Shown one piece after another: positions 1 through 5,047 of a stretch of 5,047 bases of DNA. Each line of letters starts with the position of its first letter. Position 1 is the stretch's first letter. Origin of the DNA: an uncultured Coriobacteriia bacterium. GTDB taxonomy: Bacteria > Actinomycetota > Coriobacteriia > Coriobacteriales > QAMH01. The stretch is taken from NCBI GenBank assembly GCA_902478425.1, contig CABSKV010000095.1, positions 1 through 5,047 on the forward strand, given 5' to 3'. The notes beneath the pieces were generated by a model that was given only the letters and a program-made list of their open reading frames with translations, was not told where the DNA came from and did no database searches. Position numbers and translations under genes: made by a program.

Positions 1-1
1 C

Positions 2-448
2 AAGAAGCTCTTCCGTCCCGAGTTGCTCAACCGTATCGACGAGACGATCGTGTTCCAGTCGCTCACGAGCGAGGACATCGAGAAGATCATCGACCTCATG
101 ATCGACGACCTGCGTCAGCGCCTGATCGTCCAGGGCATGAGCATCGAGCTCACCGAGGCGGCGAAGAAGCACGTTGCCGAGAAGGGTACGGACACCGCCT
201 TCGGCGCGCGTCCGTTGCGCCGCGCCATCCAGCGTCTTATCGAGGATCCGCTTTCCGAGGAAGTGCTCGAGGGCAAGTGGAGCGAGGGCTCCATCATCCT
301 CGTTGATCACGTAGGCGACGAGCTCGTGTTCGCGCCAGGCGAGGGCGAGGTTCCCAAGCTTAAGGAGCGCAAGACGCTCGCGCTCGAGAGCGCGGGGCCG
401 GGGAGCTCGCTTCCACCCGCGAGTAACGAGGCGGGAGCCGCCGAGTAA
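2..448 (+). CDS. clpC: ClpC, C-terminal part of the AAA+ chaperone subunit (5' truncated by window edge)
   Basis: The reading frame is open from base 2, so this is the last 148 residues of a protein that begins outside the window. It shows the end of the second AAA+ domain: FRPELLNRIDE (the arginine-finger region) close to the left edge, then a D2 small domain with the sensor-2 motif FGARPLRRAIQRLIEDPLSE at about residues 67-86 of the fragment. These are typical of ClpC (Hsp100) unfoldases, which feed substrates to the ClpP protease in the cytoplasm. The wording after GARPLRR fits ClpC better than ClpB or ClpA. After the conserved domain there is a tail of about 40 residues rich in Gly, Ala, Glu and Ser that looks disordered. 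A TAA stop is followed 7 nt later by a strong terminator, so clpC ends its transcription unit here. The family assignment is secure. Regulation (for example by CtsR) cannot be judged because the promoter is not in the window. Confidence 0.95.
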   Translation, partial: KKLFRPELLNRIDETIVFQSLTSEDIEKIIDLMIDDLRQRLIVQGMSIELTEAAKKHVAEKGTDTAFGARPLRRAIQRLIEDPLSEEVLEGKWSEGSIILVDHVGDELVFAPGEGEVPKLKERKTLALESAGPGSSLPPASNEAGAAE

Positions 449-455
449 ACACGAC

Positions 456-497
456 AATGGGGCACCTGCTCGAAGCAGGCGCCCCATTCTTCTTTTA
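456..497 (+). terminator. Rho-independent terminator of clpC
   Basis: An 8-bp stem AATGGGGC (456-463) pairs with GCCCCATT (481-488). After one A/C mismatch it continues as CCTGC (465-469) with GCAGG (475-479) around a short TCGAA loop. The T-rich run CTTCTTTTA (489-497) follows directly. It begins 7 nt after the clpC stop codon and separates clpC from the disA unit. Confidence 0.93.
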
Positions 498-502
498 TAG
501 CG

Positions 503-511
503 TGTTATGAT
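503..511 (+). promoter_or_regulatory. Candidate extended -10 promoter for disA-ispD-ispF
   Basis: TGTTATGAT reads as an extended -10 element (TG, one base, then TATGAT, 5 of 6 to the TATAAT consensus). No good -35 is visible at 16-18 bp, because that position falls inside the terminator stem. Transcription would start near 518, giving a leader of about 29 nt before the disA ATG. A TTGACC at 511-516 looks like a -35 but has no matching -10. The assignment rests on pattern only. Confidence 0.45.
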
Positions 512-530
512 TGACCCACGATTCGTAATA

Positions 531-540
531 GGGGGAGAGG
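531..540 (+). promoter_or_regulatory. Ribosome binding site of disA
   Basis: The purine run GGGGGAGAGG ends 6 nt before the ATG at 547 and is the strongest Shine-Dalgarno-like sequence in this gap. It supports 547 over the internal ATG at 565. Confidence 0.75.
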
Positions 541-546
541 GCTTTC

Positions 547-1092
547 ATGGGTGCCATTCAGAGCATGGACGACGTCATGGAGATGGTCGCCCCTGGCACT
601 GACCTGCGCATTGCGCTCGACATGATACTCTCGGCCGACAACGGCGCCCTCATCTGCATTGGCGATCTCGAGTCCGTTCTCGCACTCAGCGACGGTGGCT
701 TCGAGATCGACGTCGCCTTCACTCCCAACCGCCTCTTCGAGCTCTCGAAGATGGACGGCGCGATTCTCCTCGATGCGCACGCGCGCCGTATCGTCCGCGC
801 CAACGTCCATCTATCGCCCACGATGGAATACGAGACCAAGGAAACGGGCATGCGCCATCGCACCGCCATGCGCATGTGCGCGCAAACCGATACCGTGGCG
901 ATTACCGTCTCCCAGCGACGCAACGTCATCGACCTCTACTTTGGCGGCGAGAGCAAGACGCTTGGCCGTCCCCTCAAGTCGTTCTCGCAGCTCGACAGCA
1001 TGATTCTGGCGCTGCAAAACGCGCGCGAGTCCATCGATCACGAAATCAACCGGCTCATCGCGCTGCAGAACGCCGAATCGACGGACGTGTAG
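547..1092 (+). CDS. disA: Diadenylate cyclase, DisA-type DAC domain protein lacking the HhH DNA-binding domain
   Basis: The 181-residue product looks like the N-terminal cyclase half of DisA, which condenses two ATP into c-di-AMP in the cytoplasm. Visible family features are the entry segment VAPGTDLRIALDMIL (14-28), GALICIG (33-39), SDGGFEIDV (48-56), the catalytic motif MDGA (69-72), RIVRANVHL (81-89), the ATP-binding motif TGMRHRTA (100-107) and SQRRNVIDLY (122-131). Both signature motifs, DGA and RHR, are intact. No membrane segment is present, so it is not CdaA-like. Full DisA proteins have about 350 residues, with a helical spine and a C-terminal helix-hairpin-helix domain that binds branched DNA. 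Here the protein stops at TAG after about one helix of spine (144-175). The 24 nt to ispD leave no room for the missing half, and no disA-like remainder is seen in other frames. It is probably active as a cyclase but without DNA sensing (inference). Whether the short form is normal for the lineage cannot be told from this window. Confidence 0.9.
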   Translation: MGAIQSMDDVMEMVAPGTDLRIALDMILSADNGALICIGDLESVLALSDGGFEIDVAFTPNRLFELSKMDGAILLDAHARRIVRANVHLSPTMEYETKETGMRHRTAMRMCAQTDTVAITVSQRRNVIDLYFGGESKTLGRPLKSFSQLDSMILALQNARESIDHEINRLIALQNAESTDV

Positions 1093-1105
1093 CACTGGGC
1101 AAGGC

Positions 1106-1112
1106 AGGGAGG
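1106..1112 (+). promoter_or_regulatory. Ribosome binding site that sets the ispD GTG start
   Basis: AGGGAGG lies 4 nt before the GTG at 1117 and is the only good Shine-Dalgarno sequence near the start of ispD. The in-frame ATG at 1201 has only weak purines upstream. The site therefore favours the long N-terminal form. Confidence 0.7.
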
Positions 1113-1116
1113 TTCC

Positions 1117-1980
1117 GTGACTGAAGACGCAAAGGACCTGGTCGAGGTGGGCATCGACCCGATTTCCGTTTCGGCGGCCCTCACTCCGGCCGAGGTGGAC
1201 ATGTACGTCCATCAGATCAACACGCTCGAGAACGCGAGCAGCCTGCTCACCGGCCATGTTTCCAAGAGCCCCTCGACAGCGGCAATCATCGTCGCCGGTG
1301 GCGAGGGCGAGCGCTTCCGCAACCCCGGCGGCAAGCAGCTGTTCGAGGTGCTCGGCAAGCCGGTGCTCACCTGGTCGGCCGAGGCGTTCGACGCCGTGCC
1401 CGACGTGGGCGTCATCGTCATCGTCTGCCCCGAGGAGCGCCAGGCCGAGTACTGCCGCAAGGCCATCGACCCGTACCCGTTCGTGACGCCCATCGAGTTC
1501 GCGTCTTCCGGCGAAGAGCGTCAGGAGTCGGCCATGAACGGCTTCGAGTCGCTTACGAAGGACTACGAGATCATCGCCGTGCATGACGGCGCTCGCCCGC
1601 TCATCACACCCGAGATCATCTCTCACGCCATCAACCACCTCAAGGGCAACCTCGATATCGACGGCATCGTGGTGGGCCATCCGTCGGTCGACACGCTCAA
1701 GATCGTGAAGGACCGCTTGATTTCAGCCACGCCCGACCGCAGCATGTTCTGGGTGGCGCAGACACCGCAGCTCTTCCGCGCGGACATCTTCAGGCGTGCC
1801 TACCAGGCGGCGATGTTCGATGGCTTTTTGGGCACGGACGACTCGTCGCTTGTCGAGCGCATTGGCGGGCGTGTCGCCATGTTCAACGGCCCGCGCGACA
1901 ACATCAAGCTCACGGTTCCGGAGGATGTCGGCCCCGTTGTTGCCGCATTATCTGCAAGAGTCGCGCAGCGTGAGGAATGA
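1117..1980 (+). CDS. ispD: 2-C-methyl-D-erythritol 4-phosphate cytidylyltransferase with an N-terminal extension
   Basis: IspD transfers CMP from CTP to MEP, the third step of the non-mevalonate isoprenoid pathway, in the cytoplasm. From the GTG start the product has 287 residues. Residues 54-287 are a complete IspD domain: the CTP-binding loop AAIIVAGGEGERF (55-67) with Arg66 and Lys73 at the family's 7-residue spacing, GEERQESAMNGF (132-143), VHDGARP (155-161), SVDTLK (190-195), TPQLFR (216-221), TDDSSLVE (240-247) and NIKLTVPED (262-270). Residues 1-53 precede the point where most IspD proteins begin. They are acidic, predicted helical by eye, and not recognised. The start is chosen for the AGGGAGG site. 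An ATG at 1201 would remove 28 of the extra residues. The frame is the same as that of disA. ispF follows after 7 nt, in the usual ispDF pairing. Confidence 0.95.
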   Translation: MTEDAKDLVEVGIDPISVSAALTPAEVDMYVHQINTLENASSLLTGHVSKSPSTAAIIVAGGEGERFRNPGGKQLFEVLGKPVLTWSAEAFDAVPDVGVIVIVCPEERQAEYCRKAIDPYPFVTPIEFASSGEERQESAMNGFESLTKDYEIIAVHDGARPLITPEIISHAINHLKGNLDIDGIVVGHPSVDTLKIVKDRLISATPDRSMFWVAQTPQLFRADIFRRAYQAAMFDGFLGTDDSSLVERIGGRVAMFNGPRDNIKLTVPEDVGPVVAALSARVAQREE

Positions 1981-1987
1981 GGCACGC

Positions 1988-2461
1988 ATGAACCGAATCG
2001 GTCTGGGTTACGACGTGCACGCGTTTGCCGAGGGACGCAAGCTCATTCTTGGCGGCGTCGAGATTCCGTACGAGAAGGGCCTTGACGGTCATTCGGATGC
2101 CGACGTGCTCGTGCATGCCATCATGGATGCGATTGTCGGGGCGATGCGTGCCGGCGACATCGGCAAGCTCTTCCCCGATACCGACCCCGCGTACAAGGAT
2201 GCGGACTCGCTCAAGCTGCTTGAGCATGTGGGTGCACTTGCCCGTGAGCAAGGCTTCTCGATTGACGACATCGACTCGGTCGTCATGCTCCAGGAGCCCA
2301 AGATGTCCCCGTATCGCGAGCAGATGCGCGCCAATATAGCTGCCGCCCTGCACATCGACGTCGAGAGCGTGGGCGTGAAGGCCACCACGACCGAGCATCT
2401 GGGCTATGAGGGCCGCGGCGAAGGCGCATCTGCCCAGGCAGTCTGCCTCCTCTCACGCTGA
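1988..2461 (+). CDS. ispF: 2-C-methyl-D-erythritol 2,4-cyclodiphosphate synthase
   Basis: IspF cyclises CDP-ME 2-phosphate to MEcPP with release of CMP, the fifth MEP pathway step, as a homotrimer. The 157-residue product has the normal family length. It begins with GLGYDVHAF (5-13), giving metal ligands Asp9 and His11. The third ligand, His43, is in DGHSDADVLVHAIMDAI (33-49). Further conserved blocks are GDIGKLFPDTDP (56-67), LQEPKMSPY and the C-terminal KATTTEHLGYEGRGEG loop. The frame is open upstream into ispD, but that part is a shadow of ispD. The ATG at 1988 matches the family start and has GAGG (1979-1982), overlapping the ispD stop, 5 nt upstream. The 7-nt gap suggests translational coupling to ispD. 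No defect is seen. Confidence 0.97.
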   Translation: MNRIGLGYDVHAFAEGRKLILGGVEIPYEKGLDGHSDADVLVHAIMDAIVGAMRAGDIGKLFPDTDPAYKDADSLKLLEHVGALAREQGFSIDDIDSVVMLQEPKMSPYREQMRANIAAALHIDVESVGVKATTTEHLGYEGRGEGASAQAVCLLSR

Positions 2462-2468
2462 CCTGCAA

Positions 2469-2501
2469 AATGAGACAAACGCTCAGTCTCGTTGTCTCAT
2501 T
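2469..2501. repeat. Perfect 10-bp inverted repeat, possible operator or weak hairpin
   Basis: AATGAGACAA (2469-2478) is exactly repeated in inverse as TTGTCTCATT (2492-2501) around 13 nt. The loop holds a further GTCTC (2486-2490), so GAGAC (2472-2476) could pair with either GTCTC copy (2486-2490 or 2494-2498). The stem has only 3 G/C pairs and is followed by ATCAGCGGG rather than a U-run, so it is a poor intrinsic terminator. It begins 8 nt after the ispF stop. An operator for the cysS unit, an mRNA 3'-end stabiliser or a degenerate terminator are all possible. Confidence 0.6.
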
Positions 2502-2558
2502 ATCAGCGGGTACCCATGGCAAGTGCAGCAGATGTGCCAGACCAAACTGCCTCTTTCC

Positions 2559-2567
2559 TGATAAGAT
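2559..2567 (+). promoter_or_regulatory. Candidate extended -10 promoter for cysS-rlmB-yacP
   Basis: TGATAAGAT reads as TG, one base, then TAAGAT, an extended -10 like the one proposed before disA. No clear -35 is seen at 17 bp (AGACCA at 2539-2544). Transcription would begin near 2574, about 30 nt before the cysS ATG. This is a pattern match only. Confidence 0.4.
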
Positions 2568-2593
2568 GCTGTGACGTATGTGCCCGATTGTCC

Positions 2594-2599
2594 GAGGAG
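2594..2599 (+). promoter_or_regulatory. Ribosome binding site that sets the cysS start
   Basis: GAGGAG lies 5 nt before the ATG at 2605. An in-frame ATG at 2578 would add nine residues (MCPIVRGVT) but would place this Shine-Dalgarno sequence inside the gene, and CysRS proteins usually begin close to the second Met. Confidence 0.85.
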
Positions 2600-2604
2600 T
2601 CACC

Positions 2605-4077
2605 ATGCAAATCTACAACACCGCAACCCGCCGCAAAGAGGAGCTCGCGACGCACGAGCCGGGCAAGGTGGCGATGTATGCGTGCGGCCCCACGGTCTAC
2701 AACTACATTCACATCGGCAACGCCCGCACCTTCCTCATCTTCGACATGGTGCGCAAGTACCTGAAGTATCGTGGCTACGAGGTCGCCTTCGTCCAGAACA
2801 TCACCGATGTCGACGACAAGATCATCAAGCGCGCGCAAGAGGAGGGCAAGACGCCCGAGGAAATCGCCGCGTTCTATACCGAGGCCTTCATCGATAACAT
2901 GCACACTTTCGGCATCGACGATCCCGACGTGCGCCCGCGTGCCACGCAGGAGATCCCCGAGATGATCGAGCTCGTGCAGCGTCTCATCGACCGTGGCCAC
3001 GCCTACGAGGTCGATGGCGACGTGTACTTCTCGGTGCGGTCGTTCCCCAAGTACGGCGAGCTTTCCGGTCGCAACGTCGACGACCTGCAGAGCGGTGCCC
3101 GCGTTGACGTTGACGAGCGCAAGCGCGATCCGCTCGACTTCGCGCTGTGGAAGGCCGCCAAGCCGGGCGAGCCGCACTGGTCATCGCCGTGGGGCGAGGG
3201 CCGTCCGGGCTGGCACCTGGAGTGCTCGGCCATGTCGCAGAAATACCTCGGCGTACCGCTCGACATCCACGGAGGTGGCTCTGACCTCGTCTTTCCGCAC
3301 CACGAGAACGAGAAGGCCCAGACCGAGGCGGCGTACGACGAGAACTTCGTGCGCTACTGGATGCATTCGGGCATGCTGCGTATCAACTCCGAGAAGATGT
3401 CGAAGAGCCTGGGTAACTTCCTGCTGCTCAAAGACGTGCTCGAGACCTGCAATCCCAACGCCTTGCGCCTGCTCATGCTGCAGACGCATTATCGTTCGCC
3501 TCTCGATTTTTCAGATGCGCGTCTGGCCGAAGCCGACACCTCGTATGGCCACTTGTGCACGACGGTGCGCAACCTGCGCTGGGCAGCCGAGCATGCTGCC
3601 GAGGGCGAGCATTCGGATAGCGCCGTTCTCGACGAGGCGCGCGAGGCCATGCGCGCCGGTTTCGTCGAGGCGATGGACGACGACTTCAACACGGCGGGTG
3701 GCTTGGCCGCGATCTTCTCGTTTGCCAACGAGTGCAACCGCTTCCTCGAACAGCATGACAGCATGAATGCTGCGGCGCGCGAGGCGGCGCTGCTGAGCGC
3801 GGATGCCATCGAGGAGCTCATGGGCGTTCTCGGCATCGCGATGCCGAGCGACGAGGCTGACGAATGGCCTGCCGAAGTTTGCGAGCTGGCGGCCGAGACC
3901 TGCGGTTACGCGGGAACTGACCCGCACGCGGCGGCCGGGGCCCTGCTCGAGGCTCGTGCGCAGGCCCGTGCCGAGAAGAACTGGGCGCTCGCCGATGCCG
4001 TGCGCGATGGCCTGGCTGCCCTGGGCTTTACCATCGAGGACACTCCCAACGGAGCGCGGGTTAGCTATGGAGAGTGA
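2605..4077 (+). CDS. cysS: Cysteinyl-tRNA synthetase
   Basis: This class I aminoacyl-tRNA synthetase charges tRNA-Cys in the cytoplasm. The product has 490 residues, slightly longer than the 461-residue E. coli enzyme. The Rossmann catalytic core shows CGPTVYNYIHIGNARTF (27-43), including the HIGH-type motif HIGN (36-39). The zinc site is complete, with Cys27, Cys207 in WHLECSAMS, and His232 and Glu236 in FPHHENEKAQ. The zinc discriminates cysteine from serine. KMSKS is intact at 264-268. After about residue 300 come the DALR-type anticodon-binding helices and an Ala/Glu-rich C-terminal part with AEKNWALADAVRDGL, typical of the family tail. The intact C-terminal domains argue against the related mycothiol ligase MshC. 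rlmB begins inside its last codons (11-nt overlap), so the two are probably translated together. Confidence 0.97.
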   Translation: MQIYNTATRRKEELATHEPGKVAMYACGPTVYNYIHIGNARTFLIFDMVRKYLKYRGYEVAFVQNITDVDDKIIKRAQEEGKTPEEIAAFYTEAFIDNMHTFGIDDPDVRPRATQEIPEMIELVQRLIDRGHAYEVDGDVYFSVRSFPKYGELSGRNVDDLQSGARVDVDERKRDPLDFALWKAAKPGEPHWSSPWGEGRPGWHLECSAMSQKYLGVPLDIHGGGSDLVFPHHENEKAQTEAAYDENFVRYWMHSGMLRINSEKMSKSLGNFLLLKDVLETCNPNALRLLMLQTHYRSPLDFSDARLAEADTSYGHLCTTVRNLRWAAEHAAEGEHSDSAVLDEAREAMRAGFVEAMDDDFNTAGGLAAIFSFANECNRFLEQHDSMNAAAREAALLSADAIEELMGVLGIAMPSDEADEWPAEVCELAAETCGYAGTDPHAAAGALLEARAQARAEKNWALADAVRDGLAALGFTIEDTPNGARVSYGE

Positions 4078-4813
4078 GCATCTCGAAGGGCGCCATGCCC
4101 TTGCGGAAGCCCTCGATGCGGGCGTTCCGATTCAGGCAATCTACGCAAACGACGCGGCCTTTCGCGACAAGCGCGTGTCAAAGCTGCTGGCGCGTGCGCA
4201 GGCAGATGGCATCCGCATCGAGCACGCGACGGGCAAGGAGCTCGACGCGCATTCGTCGCACGGTGCCCACCAGGGCGTCGTCGCGCAAATCAAGCCATAC
4301 GAGTACGTGGGCCTGCACCAGCTCGTCGAGCGGGCGGCCGATGCCGAAAACGCGCTCATCATCGCGTGCGACCATATAACCGATGCCGGCAATTTCGGGG
4401 CAATCGTGCGCACCGCCGACGTGGTCGGTGCGACGGGCGTGCTCATTCCCAACCGCCGCTGCGCGCGCGTGACCACGGCGACGTACAAGACCTCGGCCGG
4501 TGCGGTCGCGCACGTGCCCATCGCGCAGGAGGCTAACCTCGTCAAGAGCCTCGAGCGCCTCAAGGAAGAGGGCTTCTGGGTCATCGGGGCAAGCGAGCAT
4601 GCCAAGACGCTGCTCTGGGATGCGCCGCTCTCGGGTCGCATCGTGCTCGTCATGGGCTCGGAAGACGCGGGGCTTGCCCGCCTCACGCGCGAGACCTGCG
4701 ACATGCTCGTCTGCCTGCCGCAAGCCGGTCACGTCGAGTCGCTCAACGTCGCGCAGGCCACCACCGCGCTCGCGTACGAATGGATGAGGCAATGCAACGC
4801 CGCCAAATCCTGA
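4067..4813 (+). CDS. rlmB: SpoU/TrmH-family RNA 2'-O-methyltransferase, RlmB type
   Basis: This is a SAM-dependent 2'-O-ribose methyltransferase of the SPOUT class. E. coli RlmB makes Gm2251 in 23S rRNA, and the exact target here is inferred from family and position. Its 248 residues show an N-terminal L30e-like substrate-binding domain that starts HLEGRHALAEAL (5-16) and ends in GAHQGVVAQ. The knotted catalytic domain follows: motif 1 DHITDAGNFGAIVRTAD (102-118, with Asn109 and Arg115), motif 2 IVLVMGSEDAGL (192-203) and motif 3 SLNVAQATTALAYE (225-238). The open frame extends upstream inside cysS, but the ATG at 4067 matches where family members begin. GGAG at 4051-4054 is a rather distant ribosome site, so coupling to cysS termination is likely. 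No mini-RNase III gene (mrnC) lies between cysS and rlmB, unlike Bacillus. Confidence 0.93.
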   Translation: MESEHLEGRHALAEALDAGVPIQAIYANDAAFRDKRVSKLLARAQADGIRIEHATGKELDAHSSHGAHQGVVAQIKPYEYVGLHQLVERAADAENALIIACDHITDAGNFGAIVRTADVVGATGVLIPNRRCARVTTATYKTSAGAVAHVPIAQEANLVKSLERLKEEGFWVIGASEHAKTLLWDAPLSGRIVLVMGSEDAGLARLTRETCDMLVCLPQAGHVESLNVAQATTALAYEWMRQCNAAKS

Positions 4814-5047
4814 TCGTCGACGGCTATAACGTCATCCGCAACAACGAGCGCTACGCGCATCTCGGCATCGACTACGAGAGCGGGGAGGGCTGGAACAAGG
4901 CTCGCGAGACGCTCATTAACGACGCCGCTCAGCTCGCGCAGGAACACTACGAGCGTTGCACGGTCGTCTTTGATGCCGCCGGCAATCCCGATTCGACGGG
5001 AGCTCCCGTACGCAAGGCGGGCATCGACGTGGTTTTCTCCCCTGCGG
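4792..5047 (+). CDS. yacP: YacP/Rae1-type NYN-domain ribonuclease, N-terminal part (3' truncated by window edge)
   Basis: Eighty-five residues are visible before the window ends. They begin MQRRQILIVDGYNVIR, the characteristic first strand and acidic residue (Asp10) of the PIN-like NYN fold, and continue with a helix rich in Ala and Glu, then TVVFDAAG with a second acidic residue (Asp61). This pattern matches YacP. In Bacillus subtilis that protein (Rae1) enters the ribosomal A site and cleaves certain mRNAs, and it is also encoded directly after rlmB, so context and sequence agree. The start overlaps the end of rlmB by 22 nt. GGATGAGG at 4782-4789 could serve as ribosome site, though it is close. 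An in-frame ATG at 4780 would add four residues. The remaining C-terminal half lies beyond the window, so completeness of the active site cannot be judged. Confidence 0.88.
   Translation, partial: MQRRQILIVDGYNVIRNNERYAHLGIDYESGEGWNKARETLINDAAQLAQEHYERCTVVFDAAGNPDSTGAPVRKAGIDVVFSPA

Larger units (their letters stand above)
2462..2604 (+). other. ispF-cysS intergenic region with promoter-like and palindromic elements
   Basis: This 143-nt gap is the only sizeable break between ispF and the window end. It contains the inverted repeat at 2469-2501, a GGGTACCC palindrome at 2508-2515, an extended -10-like element at 2559-2567 and the cysS ribosome binding site. No T-box antiterminator signature and no tRNA-like specifier structure is recognisable, although cysS genes in some bacteria are T-box controlled. 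It probably starts a second transcription unit. Confidence 0.6.

Noticed and set aside
511..516. TTGACC as a -35 element for disA
   Set aside because: No -10 like sequence occurs 16-18 bp downstream. That position holds the purine-rich ribosome binding site.
811..1680. Long open frame of 289 codons on the - strand across disA and ispD
   Set aside because: It lies antisense to two well-supported genes, spans their junction, and its His/Asp/Arg/Val/Leu-rich product resembles no family. Such frames are expected opposite high-GC coding DNA.
1796..1987. Upstream in-frame extension of ispF by 64 codons
   Set aside because: It overlaps conserved ispD sequence, is Arg/Ser-rich as shifted frames are here, and IspF proteins begin at the MNRIGLGYDVH start used.
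2469..2501. Intrinsic terminator of ispF
   Set aside because: The inverted repeat has a weak A/T-rich stem, a 13-nt loop and no downstream U-run, unlike the clear terminator at 456-497.
2462..2604. T-box riboswitch controlling cysS
   Set aside because: The leader is too short for the usual T-box, no AGGGTGGNACCGCG-like antiterminator is present (GCGGGTACCC only superficially resembles it), and no terminator sits before cysS.
2503..3177. Open frame of 224 codons on the - strand over the cysS start
   Set aside because: It is antisense to the conserved CysRS core and has low-complexity Val/Leu/Asp composition typical of a mirror frame.
3803..4066. Upstream in-frame extension of rlmB by 88 codons
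   Set aside because: It is a shifted-frame shadow of the cysS 3' end. The RlmB homology starts right at the ATG at 4067.

Overview
This is a compact, high-GC housekeeping region. It carries seven genes on the + strand and no sign of mobile DNA, phage, CRISPR, tRNA or rRNA. In order they are: the 3' end of clpC, a short disA-type diadenylate cyclase, ispD, ispF, cysS, an rlmB-type SpoU rRNA methyltransferase, and the 5' end of a yacP/rae1-type NYN RNase. The order ispD-ispF-cysS-rlmB resembles Actinobacteria, while yacP directly after rlmB and the clpC/disA proximity resemble the Bacillus clpC-radA-disA-yacL-ispD-ispF-gltX-cysE-cysS-mrnC-rlmB-yacP cluster. High GC together with this mixed order suggests a Coriobacteriia-like actinobacterium (Collinsella/Olsenella/Eggerthella relatives). 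That placement is inferred from gene order, base composition and protein flavour, not from a search.

Layout. Positions 2-448 hold the end of clpC, followed by a strong intrinsic terminator (456-497). A candidate extended -10 promoter (503-511) and a good ribosome binding site then lead into disA (547-1092), ispD (1117-1980) and ispF (1988-2461), spaced 24 and 7 nt apart, which probably form one transcription unit. A 143-nt gap (2462-2604) follows. It contains a perfect 10-bp inverted repeat (2469-2478/2492-2501) without a U-run and a second candidate extended -10 element (2559-2567). After it come cysS (2605-4077), rlmB (4067-4813) and yacP (4792 to the window end), which overlap by 11 and 22 nt and so look translationally coupled.

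Functions. ClpC is protein quality control. DisA makes the second messenger c-di-AMP. IspD and IspF are steps 3 and 5 of the MEP isoprenoid pathway. CysS charges tRNA-Cys, RlmB methylates rRNA, and YacP belongs to a family of ribosome-associated mRNA endonucleases. The most unusual points are the DisA protein, which keeps the cyclase domain but lacks the spine and helix-hairpin-helix DNA-binding domain, and the following IspD, which carries a roughly 53-residue N-terminal extension and lies in the same reading frame as disA, separated by a single UAG stop. No wholly novel system is evident.
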